Below, one piece after another: positions 1 through 12,580 of a stretch of 64,000 bases of DNA. The position numbers and the translations under genes are program-made. Source of the DNA: Paramecium sonneborni (lineage: Eukaryota; Ciliophora; Oligohymenophorea; Peniculida; Parameciidae); NCBI GenBank assembly GCA_905182985.1, contig CAJJDN010000139.1, forward strand, positions 30,883 through 94,882, written 5' to 3'. Numbering within the stretch: position 1 is the first letter of the stretch; every line of letters starts with the position of its first letter. The notes under the pieces are model-generated. The model was not told where the DNA came from, did no database searches, and saw nothing but the letters and a program-made list of their open reading frames with translations.

Positions 1-1256
1 TTAAAATATTAAATTAAATTACTTCCTTCTTTACATTCTCCATTAATTAAATCAAATCCTTAACCACATGATGTACAATCAGATTTAGCAGGTCCAGTAC
101 AACCTGAACAACCTTTGAAACATTAAGCAGCAAACAATTAGAAATCTCTTACACCCCATGATTCATTTTCAGGTGGTTCATCTAAAGTTGATTTCATTAA
201 CACTTTAACTTCAGGGAATTTATGTGGAACATTAATTTCAATATTAACAATCTTTTCAGCCCATCCTTCACCTTATTTTGCACCTGTATCAACACCACAA
301 AGATCTACTCCTTCATTATAAGCAAAAGCTTATCTAAATTTCTCTTAATCATCAATTTCCATTAAAAATAATTCATTATCCCAAGAATCTATTTTCCACA
401 TTTAAACTTTCACTTTCACTTAATAATGAGGAGGTAAATTTGTAAATCTTTTCCATAAATTAGCTTTTCTACCTAATTTACCATATCCACCAAAAAGTTA
501 TACTCCTGCACATTCATTTGATTCTGCTTTTCCTTCTCCATCTAGAGTCCAACCTTCTAATGATATTTATTTATTCCAATTAGTAGCTACATTTGTCCAA
601 AAGAAACAATTATCTGGTTTATTATCACTACATACTGAACATTCTGGATGACATCTCTAAAATGATAATTTGAAATCTCTAAATGCCCATGATTCCTATT
701 ATAATTTATGAATTAATATTTATACATTCAATGCATCTTCATCTAAATTTGATGTCAATACTATGCTAACTGTTGGTGAATTATGTGGAACCTCAAATTC
801 TATATTATAAAAAGCTTCTTTCCAATCATTTGCTGCTCCACATAAATTTGCTCCTTCAGAATAATGCCATTTTGCTTGCCATATGAAACCATCAACTAAT
901 ACATACATTATTTCATTATCCCAACTATCTATTCTATTATTTTAATTATTTAATAATATTACTTCCATAACTATATATTGATCTTTAATTTATAATGAGG
1001 TGGAAGTGTTAATTATTTTAATGCTGTAGCTCCTTTACCAAATGCACCATATCCACCAACCAAACTTATTTTATCACATTTACTAAATGTATTTCCCTTA
1101 AATGCTTTCTTCACAACCCAACCTAATCATTACACTTTTATCATTACCATCTAAATCATTTATTTCAGCTGATGTAAATGCTGTGTAATGGGTTACCCAA
1201 GGATCTTATGCTAATAAGATCTACACACTCAACAATACCAATAGGATTGTCTTCAT
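1..1256 (-). CDS. Cys-rich furin/GFR-repeat-like surface protein (3' end outside window)
   Basis: Likely a secreted or surface-anchored protein of the large ciliate Cys-rich repeat families. It starts at 1256 with a signal peptide (MKTILLVLLSVQILLA). Two copies of a beta-rich module follow, each with GGYG near its start, an LPPHY-like segment, then W-K-I-D-S-W-D-N and a DLCG motif. They are linked by Cys-rich stretches such as CHPECSVCSD and, at the window edge, CFKGCSGCTGPAKSDCTSCG. Three introns are needed: 1123-1147, 934-962 and 696-725 (25, 29 and 30 nt, all GTA...TAG). Removing them aligns the two modules with each other. The reading frame runs off the window start, so the C-terminus is missing. 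Module recognition is by pattern only; function is unknown. Confidence 0.75.
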
Positions 1257-1470
1257 AATATATTAATATTAATCCAAATCTATAATTCTCTTAAAAACGA
1301 ATACTTTTTATTATTTATATATATCTAATAATATATTAATTCTATTCCATTTTCACTCTTCTTCTAATCCTTCTCCACGAAAACTATTCTCACATCCTTA
1401 CTAAATTTATTAGCAATTTAATTTAATATGATTTCTATTTATTATAATGTCATTTGACACTCAACACATT

Positions 1471-2477
1471 TCAAAACTCAAATATATCTGAATTACTCAC
1501 TCCCAATTCTTATAAGTTTGTTCTTGCTAACTTATTCATCATTGGAGGACCACAAGTCAAAGCCAATGTCTAATTATCTAATTTACCAAATGCTTATTCA
1601 GTCATCTCTTTTGTAACAAATCCAGTAAAACCTACCCATTAAGGTGGTGGCTAATATTATTTAAAAATTAAAATTTACATTATCTAAAGTCAAGTTCAAA
1701 GCTAACCTTTTCATATCTGAAAATGCTTTTAACTGTTAGTATAATAAAATGTCTTACTAACAGTGTTTAATAATAAATAAATACTTCTGTTTTATTAGCA
1801 AAAAGCAATGCTAATTGAGTTCTATCATCATTATTACTTATGACTGCTTGAATTATTTAATACATAGGGGTAATTCCTGATCCACCAGCAATCATCACTA
1901 TTTTCTTATATTTTTGCCTATAAATTTATGGCATTTTGTTTATTTAAACATTTCCATAACCTAAATATATTAATCTTCCTCCAGGACCTGTAATATGAAT
2001 TGATTCTCCTGGCTTTTTTTATAGAGTAAATTTTACATTCATATTTTCTATCCAAGAAGTTAATTTACCTCCATCAGGAAATTTAGGATGTTCATTAGCT
2101 CTATAGATCTTAATTAATAAATCGAAATTGCCTTTCTAATCAATTGGACTAGTAGGAGTGTATTTTCTTTCCACTAATTCTCCTTCTGGAAATTAACTTG
2201 TTTTAATTTATTCACTAAATATAAAATTTTATTACTGTAAAATAATATGTTAACCCACTTCAATTCCTAAGACATCCGTCTTTGATGGAAGAGCAAATTT
2301 AAAATTATAGGTGTCATGACTCAATTTAGTTTTCTCAATTAATTAGCATACTAAATATTAATCTTTCTTGTGCTTAGGTTACAAAGCACTAGGTCCTTTT
2401 GGATTAATGAGGTTGTTCCAAATAAATTTAATTATGGCTACCACAAGAAGGGCAGCAAATATATAAATATAAATCAT
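1471..2477 (-). CDS. NADH-cytochrome b5 reductase-like flavoprotein
   Basis: FAD/NADH oxidoreductase that passes electrons to cytochrome b5 or similar one-electron acceptors at a membrane. The N-terminus is a membrane anchor (MIYIYIFAALLVVAIIKF), followed by the typical PKGPSALQPK leader and NFKFALPS. The FAD site is RKYTPTS (R-x-Y-T-x-x-S), then GPGGRL. The NAD site is GGSGITPMY, and CGPPMMN lies near the C-terminus. The protein is about 320 residues, normal for the family. At least one short intron interrupts the GQHIIL region; others are likely because the length is not a multiple of three with that intron alone. The start lies only 19 nt downstream of the preceding minus-strand stop. Confidence 0.85.
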
Positions 2478-2496
2478 TTTAATAATATTTAAGTTG

Positions 2497-4561
2497 TCAA
2501 ATATAAGATTTAATTTTTGCTTATAATTAAGGAACACTGTATGGTGAAACCTTCGAATTTGATTGTTAAGCTACACTAGATTAATTATACTAAGAGTATG
2601 ATTATTATTGATAAGGTTGATGGGTTTATCTTGTCTTATTTTCATTATTGTCTTATCTCCTTTAAAGATCTTGGTATTTATTTTCAATATCAGCCATTTC
2701 ATGACGATGTCTTATTACCATTTCATTTATTTCTTTATCTTTGTGAAATACTTTCTCTTCTAGAAATGACCTTTCTCTATCAAACATAGATTTAACTTCT
2801 TGAACATATAACTCAGTCTATTAAATCTATTTAATTAATTATTTATTTTCTGCAGATAATCTAAAATTTAATTAATCATTTCTACCTATTATTCTCTTCC
2901 TACAATTATCTAACCTAATTGTCTAACTTCGATAATTATTCCATTGATACTTTAGCATTTGGATCTTCTGCTTGCAATTTCATTATTTTAAGATCAGATA
3001 AAATACCATTAGGATCCTTCCTTACTTTCCATTTAAGTTTATCATTCTCACATTATAATTATTCATTTTCTACTTCCCTAAGTTTTAATCTCTTTCTCAA
3101 TTCCTCAGATTCTGAACATAATACTTTCATCTACTCATATTATAATTTAAATTAATCTCTTTCTACCTTAGCATCCTAAGTAACTTATTACATTTTTGCC
3201 ATTTCTTCATCATATATAGTCTTTTAATTTGTTAATTTTTGTATCTTCTCTTTTAAACTACTTAAGTGATCTTATTAATCCTTTTTCCTAAACTCTAAAT
3301 CATTCTCTATTGTTATTTTCTGATTCTCTAAACTGTTATAAGCAGCTAATAAACTCTTATGCTTTTCATTTACTTCCTTATACAATGTATTTATTTGATT
3401 TAAATCTACACTTAGTTGATGATTCAACTTTTGTAATCTTTCTATTGTACCATCTTTTTCTAAAATAGCCAACTTATCTTAAGCTGCTACTTAAGTTTAT
3501 TGAAGATTAACTTTTTATAATCTTCCAACCTCTGCTTCAAACTATTTCAAATTTTATTCAAATGTATCTTTAGCTTTATTTAAATAACTATTTCTATTTT
3601 CTAATTCAGCACATTAAAACTTTTACTCCTATAATTAATCTTTTATGATCAACAATTCAGATCTAGATGTTTATTTTAAATCATATAATTATTTATCCAA
3701 AGATTCAATTTATTATTTAGATTAACTCAGCTATTTATTCAAATTTCTTATTTCTTATTAAAGCATATCATTAAGACTACTAAGTTTTGTATTTTCAGTT
3801 ATTAATTTTGTTTTTTCAATATTCTACTCATTCAATTAAATTTATAATTATTATGCCGATTCTTAATTTTTCACTATTATTTCTTCATATTTATTAGCTA
3901 TCTCTCTCTCTTTAGAGTGTTTTCTACATGAATGACTATGATTTCCCTTCTCTCTTCTCATTTCATCATATCCACTTGATGATTCACTCTCAGATAATAC
4001 TTATTTCTGACTTTAATTTATTTTCTCTCTCTCTTATATTTATTGTTAATTCATTGTTGTTTATTGTTTTTAAGGTTATTCTTATTGTTAATTACTTTTC
4101 TTTTAATCTTAATTCTCCTTTGTTTATTGTTTTCTTTCTGGTATTGCTGTTGTAGATTTCTCTTATTTTTGGTTTGTTTTTTAAATTGGCTTTTCTTACT
4201 TATTTTCCTTCTTTTAAACTTTAATCTAACGTTCAGGTATAATTACTTTAGATTCATTTTACTTAAATTATTATTATAAGATGGGCTTTTCATCTTTTTT
4301 ATTTTCAACTGATTTTGATCTATCTATTTCTGTTGATGATTTTATGGTATCAGCAAATTAGACATTCTTTTTTGATGAACCTCTCTACTTTAACATCTCA
4401 TCATCTAGTGGTTTTTTAAGAGCAGATTCAAATTATTTAAAGGTTTCATTTGCATTCTAAACTAATTTAAATGCTTCTTTCTAAGGGTCTTAGGTATTTT
4501 ACACATCTCTACTAACTTATTCTAATAACTCCTTTTTTAATTTCTCTTGATTCTTTGACAT
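2497..4561 (-). CDS. Q/K-rich coiled-coil protein
   Basis: About 680 residues. The first ~200 are very polar and rich in Gln, Lys and Ser (SKNQEKLKKEL at the start, then PERQIKVQKK and QQQIQEREK segments). From about residue 230 onward the sequence is almost continuous heptad-like coiled coil, for example EIRNLNKQLSQSKQQIESL and LQKVNLQQTQVAAQDKLAIL. It ends in a Gln/Ser/Tyr-rich tail (YQQQSYSQYNQSS). Many Gln codons are TAA/TAG, which breaks the frame under the standard code. The length implies at least one small intron that I did not place. The layout fits a cytoskeletal, basal-body or centrosomal structural protein, but no family was recognised. Confidence 0.7.
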
Positions 4562-4636
4562 AAGATTAACGAATATGTTTAATATTAATATGAACTAATA
4601 TAATTTAAGCAATTTTATTAAGTATTTATCATTTAA

Positions 4637-5551
4637 TCAACCTTCTTAAAGAAATCTACGAATTTATCGAGATTCTTTAGTAAACAAATTGTATTCAATC
4701 ATCTTATCAAAATCTATATAGTATTTAGAAGTATTTCTTATTACATTTAAAGTGTTAGCTTTTTATGAGTTTTTACAGTATTTTTAATATGCTTTTTCTA
4801 AACCATCTTTATTTTGTTCATCATAATTATTCCATTCATATGATTTTGGTTATAATTAGTATTACCACACAATTTCTTTTAAGGCTCCTCTACTAATAGG
4901 TTTTTTAGGAATCTCTTAATAAGGTTTCTTAATATTTCTCCTTTAAATATGATTGATTTTTAATGTATTTGTATTTTCTAGAGTATTTTATTTAAAATCG
5001 ACAATGAATCTATGTTATTACTAAGTGAATTCATAAATACATCTACTAGTCTAGCAATAAGTTTGATATAAATTTTCAATGATATCACTAATACATGGTT
5101 GCAAAAGTTTAAATTTGGAGTTGTCCTTTTCAAACCAATAAAATTATGTATAAATTAGTTTAGAATTGGAAATTTATGGTGAAATTTAAGCTTTATGATT
5201 TAATCTTATCAATTTTCTTCCTTAAGGTACTTCATAATAAATCTGTCTAGATTTTCCATTAAGAGTATTAATTAAGCGCATATTTATAAGATCAATGCAA
5301 TGACCGCCAATATCAGCAAAACGAACATAAATGAGATCTTTTTCTTGATCTATTCCTTGTAAAATAGATAAGCTTAATTCATTAGTTACTTATTAAACAG
5401 TTGTAGGTGTAATTTCAATGTAAAATTCTTAAAATTAATGAGGATTAATAGTTTTTTGAGTTGAAGCCGATTTCTTAGATTGTAAATTATTTTATTGATC
5501 ATCTTTAGTAAATTCAAATTAATTTTAAGGATAGGGATCTATTTTTCTCAT
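4637..5551 (-). CDS. Double WWE-domain-like protein
   Basis: 304 residues in one uninterrupted frame. The C-terminal ~80 residues read like a WWE domain: WQYQLQPKSYEWNNYDE near the start, LEKAYQKY in the middle, then YYIDFDKMIEYN and RQIRR at the end. WWE domains bind ADP-ribose in PARPs and ubiquitin ligases. A more divergent unit precedes it (FYWFEKDNSKF, IENLYQTY, HRFIVDF, then IQRRNI), so two tandem WWE-like units are likely. The N-terminal third contains a conserved-looking globular stretch (LIYVRFADIGGHCIDL). No PARP, RING or HECT catalytic part is present. Assignment to WWE is by motif reading, without a profile search. Confidence 0.6.
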
Positions 5552-6208
5552 AACAATAAAAATTTGTTAATAATGTAAAATTTATAATAAATGTTGTATA
5601 AAATATCATTAATAGTATACATCTCAAATTTGGACTAAATTAGTAAATATAGATGGAACATTAATTTGAATAATAATTGATTGAACATTATAATAGAACT
5701 AATAAAAAGATATTGGATAATAAAAGGAAAACTTTTAGATAGATGGAGGAACAGTATCATTTCTGATTTGTGAATAATGCACATATAATTTGAAATATTA
5801 AAATGAAAAAAAGTAAAGATTCATAAATCATTTATGGTAAAAGAATTCCTTTTGATTAAAAATAGAGTTTATTTAAATATAAGATAAGCATTAGGTAATT
5901 TGGCTTACTTTTAGTTATATATCATATTTAATAGATTTTTTGTTGTGAAATAAAATCATTCTAGATATAGTAATAAGAGGATTATACCTAGATGTAATGG
6001 TTGCTTGATATAAACAGAATTTCCAAAATTTGAAGTTAATTACAACTGAATGCATTAAAATCAGATTTAGGATTAAGAATACGTTGATACTTAAAAGTAA
6101 TGAATTAATAAGAAGGAGATAATTTAGAAAGTTTGAGAATAAGATTTATAGCCGATATTTTACAAATTCTAAAGTAGATAAAAATGTTTTGTATAAGCAG
6201 ATTATGTA
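5552..6208. other. Spacer between divergent genes, no convincing gene
   Basis: AT-rich region upstream of the minus-strand WWE gene and the plus-strand gene at 6209. Short TGA-free stretches exist on the plus strand (for example around 5820-6030), but none has a start, recognisable motif or intron pattern that I trust. It may hold an unrecognised 5' part of the next gene. Confidence 0.4.
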
Positions 6209-6719
6209 ATGATTTAATGGGAAAAACAACAGAAGAATAGATAGATTATTATAGAGAGAGTATTGATTGAAGATAATTCAGAACCATATGGATCATATTA
6301 TTTAATAGATGATATTTATGAGATCTTCAAAATAATGGATTTATTAAAGTTGTGTAGAAGTTGGATGGCGATACATAGCATATTTTTAAGATTCTTTAAG
6401 ATCAAAAAGATTATATATAGAATTTTATGAATAATATTGTAGAGATATTTTTGGTGATGATTTAAAATTATGGCCTGATGAAGATAATATTAATGCATAT
6501 TAATTTAATATTATTTTTAGTAATGAAGATTTTGGAAATAGGTTAGTATTATTGAAACAAAAAGGACATTTTAATTTTTATCATATTAATTATGATAATG
6601 GTGAAAATTGTGTTGATCCTATTGATCATGATTGTTATGAACAAAATTAAGTAAGAATTGATATCTATTCAATATTCGATAATTAGATTAGATAACATTA
6701 TTAAACATTAGAATTATGA
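6209..6719 (+). CDS. Hypothetical protein, 5' end uncertain
   Basis: Two exons joined by a 25-nt GTA...TAG intron at 6354-6378 give 161 residues ending at TGA. The second exon has a protein-like composition, with aromatic and acidic residues (GDDLKLWPDEDNINAYQFN, VLLKQKGHFNFYHINYD). The tail LVLLKQKGHFNFYHI weakly recalls the C-terminal His region of otubain-type (peptidase C65) deubiquitinases, but no Cys-containing catalytic N-terminus was found upstream. That similarity is only a guess. The start is the first in-frame ATG after an upstream TGA. The real gene could start further upstream through another intron, or be a degraded copy. Confidence 0.4.
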
Positions 6720-6782
6720 GTATTTATATCAATCTAACAGTATTAAAATTAAATAATTTGTATTTTCTATTCCAATATTATC

Positions 6783-8085
6783 ATGAATTCCAAAGATTAC
6801 AGTATATATTTCATATAAGAAATAGTTCATAGAATGCTTTACTTAAGTCAACTAAAAAAAGATTATTTAGAATAATGTCTTTCCAAAGAATAAGAACCTG
6901 ATTATGAATTAATCCATGTTCTATCCATCATTGAATCAAATCAAAACTCTAATTTAGATTTAACACTAGTTAAAGCAACATCCCTTTAATTGATTTTTCC
7001 ATTACTTAAGGTAAAATTATGCTATTATCCGGTCAAGGCAGTGTCAAAATCATATTGACTAAATTACCATCACATCCCAATAAGCCCAATAATTGAAAGA
7101 TATCCTGCCTATTTTCATTGAAGAAAGCAATCTCGATATACAAATACGCAAAAAAATTCCTTAATTAGATCTTAATTAAATTAATTCTTCCTCCACTACA
7201 AATATGATTTAATCTTCATAAAGACAAAATAAATTATAAAAATCACCATCCCAATATTAATTTAATACAGATCGACTCTAAAACCCACAAAGCACTACTA
7301 GAATCAAAAAATAATTATTACCAACTCCAATTAATAATCAATAATCTTAACCCAAATCACCAAATACAAAAATTGTTAATGTTAAATTAAAAAAATAACA
7401 TACTGAAATTGTAGGAAAATCATTAACACATAAAAAAAGATTATAATTATAATCACATGAAGATTTAAATAGAAAAAATAGTTCACATAGTTTTACGAAA
7501 CATAAAAATACTAGCAGTTCACCAATTAATGAAACTAATAACATTTAAAGACAAATTAGTCAATATGCCACTAATTAAACATAATTAAAAACTAATTCTT
7601 CTAATGCAAATATTTAAATTAAAGCATTGTTAGAATCTTCACAAACCTCAAAAACATAAAATACTACTACTATTGTCAATCCTAATGATTAAAATGCTGA
7701 TATTTCAATCCATTTGAAAAATCTTATTAGCTTTTGTAATCAATCAATTTTAAAAAAGAATTAAGAATGTTACAGTTCTAAAAAAGATTTATCTACACAA
7801 TAAACAAATTCAAGTATCCATTAATTCAAAGAAAACAAAGAAAATACTTAACCAATTAAAAAATCTACTCCTTTATTAAAACCAACTGAACATACCATGA
7901 TTAAATTAACTGAATTGACAGAAGAAGATAATCCAGAAACTGCTAGATTTAATTCAGAAGATGATGTTAGAAAACTTACAAATTTCAATAGTAAAGGATT
8001 ACAAAAATTGCTCCAATCAAAAACAAATTAATTATCAGAATAGAGCTCCACATAATCGTTACTTTCATTATTTTAAAGAAAATGA
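6783..8085 (+). CDS. Low-complexity hypothetical protein
   Basis: 423 residues from two exons; one 31-nt intron ends in CAG near residue 75. The N-terminus (MNSKDYSIYFIQEIVHRMLYLSQLKKDYL style) is helical and globular-looking. The rest is mostly polar, rich in Ser, Asn, Gln, Thr and Lys, with basic clusters (HKKRLQLQ) and a short acidic helix late in the protein (KLTELTEEDNPETARF). No catalytic domain, membrane segment or signal peptide is visible. It looks like a disordered scaffold or regulatory protein. Family unknown. Confidence 0.65.
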
Positions 8086-8847
8086 TTATTTTTATAAATT
8101 AACATTTCATAATTAAATCTTAACTAAATTATTTGTCCAATCAATTTAATTTCCTTAAATTTAAATCACTTTTTTTGAGCTATAAGTTAAGTAAATGAAA
8201 ATCATTCTTTGTTTAATTTCATTCATAAGGATTATTTGAATATCCATTAAAATTATAGATAAATTAATTCTTTTTTAATTAATGCAAAAATATAAAGTAG
8301 ATTTTTTTAAAAACATCCCCAGGTATGGCTAATATCAAAAGAGTTAAAATTTGTATTTTTAGCATTTTATGATTTTAATATATTTAATTATTTATAATAA
8401 TTTGATATGATCATCTTTTAAGCTGTTTTAAAATGCTAGATTATTCTAGAATATGATAATAAGTGGAGAGTGGAAAGTTTTATAAAAATCTCTAAAAATA
8501 TTCTTTGAATAAGAAGTATTATACTGACACAATGTTTGTCAATTAAATATTAGTTTTTGAGTAGATATCTATAATTTTCTGTAATATTTCAAATAATTTG
8601 CTTTGTTAAGAATTATCTTAATTTGAAGATGATAAATTTATTAAAGTATATCATAAAGCAAAAGAGTAAAAATAAGAATTACAAAAAAAAACAACTTGAT
8701 TTAGATAGATAGAAAAATAAAATTTGAAGTGGAGATAAAAGACTATGGAAAGCAATTAAATCAATTTAAAATATGTGATTGATTAGGAAAATTTAAAATA
8801 TTAAAAAAGGATAATTAAAATAATTATATATATATTATATAAAAAAA
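8086..8847. other. AT-rich spacer
   Basis: No reading frame with convincing protein character was seen on either strand. It contains short runs of T and A and a few 30-60 codon open stretches, as expected by chance when only TGA is a stop. It probably holds the 3' UTR of the upstream gene and the promoter of the calmodulin-like gene. Confidence 0.5.
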
Positions 8848-9383
8848 ATGCAATAATAAACAGCAGAAGAATAAGCAGAGAAAGAAGCAGAGATTAAAGA
8901 GGCTTTTGAGATATTTGATAAAAATAAATCGAAAAGTATATCCGGTAAGAAATCAAATGTTATAAATTGAATATAGTATAGGAACTGACTTCAGTTTTTC
9001 GTTCTTTAGGTTACAACTTTTCATAGGATGAAATATAATCGATGGTGAAAGAATTGAGATAAACCTAGAAAGCAGAAGGAGCAGAAGACAAGGAATTAGA
9101 CTTTGATGATTTTAAGAATTTATTATTAATGTAAGAGGAGAAGGCAAAGAGTGGAGAAGATGATTTGAGAGATGCATTTGAGGTTTTTGATAGAGATGCA
9201 AATGGTTATATAGGAATAGAAGAATTAATGATGGTAGCTAAAAGTCTTGGTGAAAATATTTCTGAAGATGATTTGAAAGGGATGTTGTAATATGCAGCAA
9301 ATACATCAAATTAAAAAGATGATGATAAAGATAAAGTGCCTTAAATAACTTTACAATAATTTGTAGAAGCTTATTTAAAATGA
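8848..9383 (+). CDS. Calmodulin-like EF-hand protein
   Basis: 167 residues; a small Ca2+-sensor protein related to calmodulin/centrin. The first EF loop, DKNKSKSISVQE, is rebuilt across a 32-nt intron starting after the SIS codons, followed by the classic LTSVFRSLGYN helix. The third loop, DRDANGYIGIEE, is intact with all calcium-ligand positions. The second and fourth loops are degenerate (AEGAEDKELDFDD and DDDKDKVPQITLQQ lack the ligand spacing). It therefore probably binds two Ca2+ ions. The N-terminal extension is Gln/Glu-rich. It is a calmodulin-related protein, not calmodulin itself. Confidence 0.88.
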
Positions 9384-9418
9384 AATGATATTAATTATTC
9401 TATTCATTAAATTTATAA

Positions 9419-10181
9419 ATGAAAAGTATATAAAATTATGAATAATTCAAATAAGTCAAATAGAATCCTTTAAATAATTCAAAAAGTAAATAGTTATACA
9501 GTTTTACAAAATCTCCAAGATTTAATTATAATGGATAAAGAGAGTAAATATTTTTAAAAGTATAAGTAATTCACCTTCATTTTATTCAATAAAAACTGAT
9601 ATAGCTTCTCCAAATAAAGGAGTGTCATTTGGATCTGGTTCAAAAGTAGATTTTTCTAAGTTAGGAACAAAAACACCAGGTCCTGGACATTATTAACTAT
9701 AATACTAAAAGACTAATTAGATTGTTAATTTAAAAAAACATACTATGGGAACTGGTAGAATATAAACAAAACTAAAGACGGAAGTACCACCTGTTGGAAT
9801 TTATGAGATTAGTAATAGTATGGTTTAAATTAATAAAGCACCTCATTTTGGATTGAAATTATTACCAAGTATATGATTATAATTAGATTAGAGAATGAAA
9901 CATGTTCTCCTGGACCTGGAAAATATGATATTTAAATAAAAGAACATTCTAAATCATTTATTTCTGGATTTGGTTCTGGAAGATAAGGTTTTATAATAGA
10001 TGAAACACCTGGACCTTAAGAATATAAACCAAAAAGTGACATGTCTCCAAAATATATAAATTCTAATTGGAATAATTGTCAAATAACTAAGTTTTCAAAA
10101 GTGAAACGTTTTGGAAGTAATGAAACTATTACACCTGGACCTGGAAAATATTAAATAGCAGGAGAATTTGGAATATACTGA
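9419..10181 (+). CDS. STPGR/SHIPPO (ODF3-like) repeat protein
   Basis: About 240 residues with four proline-glycine repeats typical of the sperm-tail PG-rich repeat family of axonemal and microtubule-inner proteins: KTPGPGHY, CSPGPGKYD, ETPGPQEY and ITPGPGKY. Related phrases (SFGSGSKVDF, SGFGSGR) lie between them. A 23-nt GTA...TAG intron sits between the second and third exon parts. Near the N-terminus the frame only connects if a 17-nt stretch at 9544-9560 (GTAAAT...AAAAG) is removed. That would be an extremely short intron; otherwise there is a one-base frameshift. The stop lies 5 bp before the kinesin ATG. A ciliary or cortical microtubule role is inferred from the family. Confidence 0.75.
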
Positions 10182-10186
10182 TTTAT

Positions 10187-12478
10187 ATGAATAATTATAA
10201 AGTTTATTTAAGAGTAAGACCAATTGATTATGATTAATCCATGTTGAATATAGATCACAATCTCATTTCTATTAAAGTATTTCTTCTAAAGCACTTAGGA
10301 TCCCACTAATAAATAAGCTGAATGGTAATAATACTCTTATGATAAAATATTTCCATCTATTTCTACACAAAAAGAGCTTTTTGATGAAGTGTTTAATTTT
10401 GACTATTTAAACAAAAATGCTTGTATTCTATCATATGGTTAGTCAGGAAGTGGAAAAAGCTATTCATTATTTGGTAATGTTCAGAATCCAGGAATAGTTC
10501 CATTATTTGTATAAACAATGTTAGAAAAAGGTTAAGTAGTTGAAGCTTCATTTTAAGAAATATATGTTGATTAGATTAAGGATCTTAATACAAATCTAGT
10601 TACAGAGGATTTCACAAGAAGAAATATTATGTTAATTAACGATTTATGGGATATGATTAAGATTGTCAGAAATATTGATATTAAAAGATAGGTGAGAACT
10701 CATGTTATAATTACATTGTATTTGAATTCAAATACTAAAGTTTAATTTGTGGATTTGGCAGGATCTGAAAGAGTTGCTAAAAATATAACAGAAGGAGAAA
10801 AGTATTAAGAAGCAATTATGATAACATCAAGTCATTAAGTTTTGAATAGATGTTTGAACTAATTTAATCAAAAAAAAGTTGTACAAAAAAGAGAGTCAAA
10901 ATTAACTTAGGCTCTAATTATCGAAAATAATACTTAAGTTATTTTAATTGGAACAATTAATCCAAGTTAATCAAATTATGAAGAATGTTTGCTTACCTTA
11001 TAATATATGGATAGGACAAAGAATGTATAAGTTTCAATTCGGAATTAATAATAGTCTCTTTTAGGATCAGAAACTTAAAATAATATACAATAAGATAAAG
11101 TCATTAAAAAATTGTAAGAAGAAATATAAGAATATAAATAAAAAATTGAATAAATGAATTTAGATAGGAAAAAGAAATTTATAGATTTATAAAAACTACT
11201 TGGTTTAGATATTGATTTAGAAAGATTATCAGCAAAAAATGCAAAAGATATTACAATTTTTAGAAATTAATAGGAAGCACTCCAAAAGAATGTTAGTCTA
11301 TAATAATAATTAGAACAATAATAATATGAATTAGCTGAATCATTAAAAAAAAATGAAGAATTAAAATAAGATTTTCATTAAAAATTGGAAAGATATTAAT
11401 AATAATTATTAGAATAAAGAGAAATAAATAAGAAATTAAAAGATTAAATTAATATGACAAAAATGAGTGGAGATGATGCTTTAAGATAATTAAATTCAGA
11501 AAGAGATCACTTTATTAGAAAATTGTAGGATGAATCCAAAAATCTATTGGAAGATAAAGTAACTTCAATAATTAATCTTCCTTAAGCTGCATAAACTAAA
11601 CTCTCAGAAAATCAAAAATTATAAGATTTAAGAAAGTAAGTTAGAAATGAAGCTGAAAAAGATTTTAATAAGTAATTGGAATAGATAAAACTAGAATATT
11701 CAAAATGGTTAGATACATGCAAATAATAATATGAATATCACTTAAATGAAAAAAATAAGGAAATTGAAAATTTTCTTACCTCTTTCAAATAGTATAGAGA
11801 TAAAAAAAAGTAAAATTTGAATATAAGCATATATAGATAATAAATCAATGAAATAGTTGATGAACTTCTTGATCTTAATGATATAATCCAAAAATAAAGT
11901 AAAGTTATCGATAAAATTGAAACGGGTGGTTATAGTGGAGGATTGAAATCTTTTAGTATCCCTAAATAAGATAAGCCTAATCTTCCTAATAAAATTAAAC
12001 ATAAAAAGTAATTAATCTCTAATATTTAGTTTATTTTTCTATTTAGATACAAAAAGTGTTTCAGCTACAATTACTAAGAAAGGTTCTAATATTGAAAAAA
12101 CTATAAAAACAACAACTAAATAATTCAAATAATCTTAAAGTTAAATCATTATCGAAATAGATTGCAACTAACTAGATTAAATTAACTTTTTATCAATGGA
12201 CTTTAGTACATTAAGATCTTATGCAAATAAATTGAGAGATATGATTAAAGAGTTATAGGACTAAATGGTTATAATTTAAGATAAATGTAAATAGCAAGTT
12301 GCATAAATGCAAAGAGGTAAATTATTCTTTATTATTTTATTCTTAAGAACGCGATGAAGCCATTTAGAAGTTTAATATGGAAAATAGAAGATATAATTAA
12401 AACAGAGTTGTGATTGAATCTTAAAACAGAATTTTATAAAAAATAAGACCAATTAGTTCGATCCAAAGAAAATCATGA
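10187..12478 (+). CDS. Divergent kinesin-like motor protein
   Basis: 738 residues after removing three introns (two of 22 nt, and one of 31 nt at 12317-12347 that ends in AAG). The motor head is N-terminal: KVYLRVRPID at the start, P-loop GQSGSGKSYSLFG, switch II VDLAGSERV, then RESKLTQALI and the ILIGTINPS strand. The switch I serine block (normally SSRSH) reads RQVRTH, and the head is shorter than usual. A long coiled-coil stalk follows (about residues 300-700) with a short basic tail. A microtubule motor is the family role, but the altered switch I questions normal ATP cycling. It begins 5 bp after the STPGR gene stop. Confidence 0.85.
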
Positions 12479-12580
12479 TTTAAATATTTATTAAGTCATT
12501 TAATTTACAAACACACATTTAATAAAAATGAAAAAAATAAGAATAGAGTTTCATTATATAGCTTTTAATTTTATATATGG

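Noticed and set aside
3928..4279. Two overlapping plus-strand open frames rich in Leu and Phe.
   Set aside because: They are antisense shadows of the Q/K-rich part of the minus-strand coiled-coil gene.
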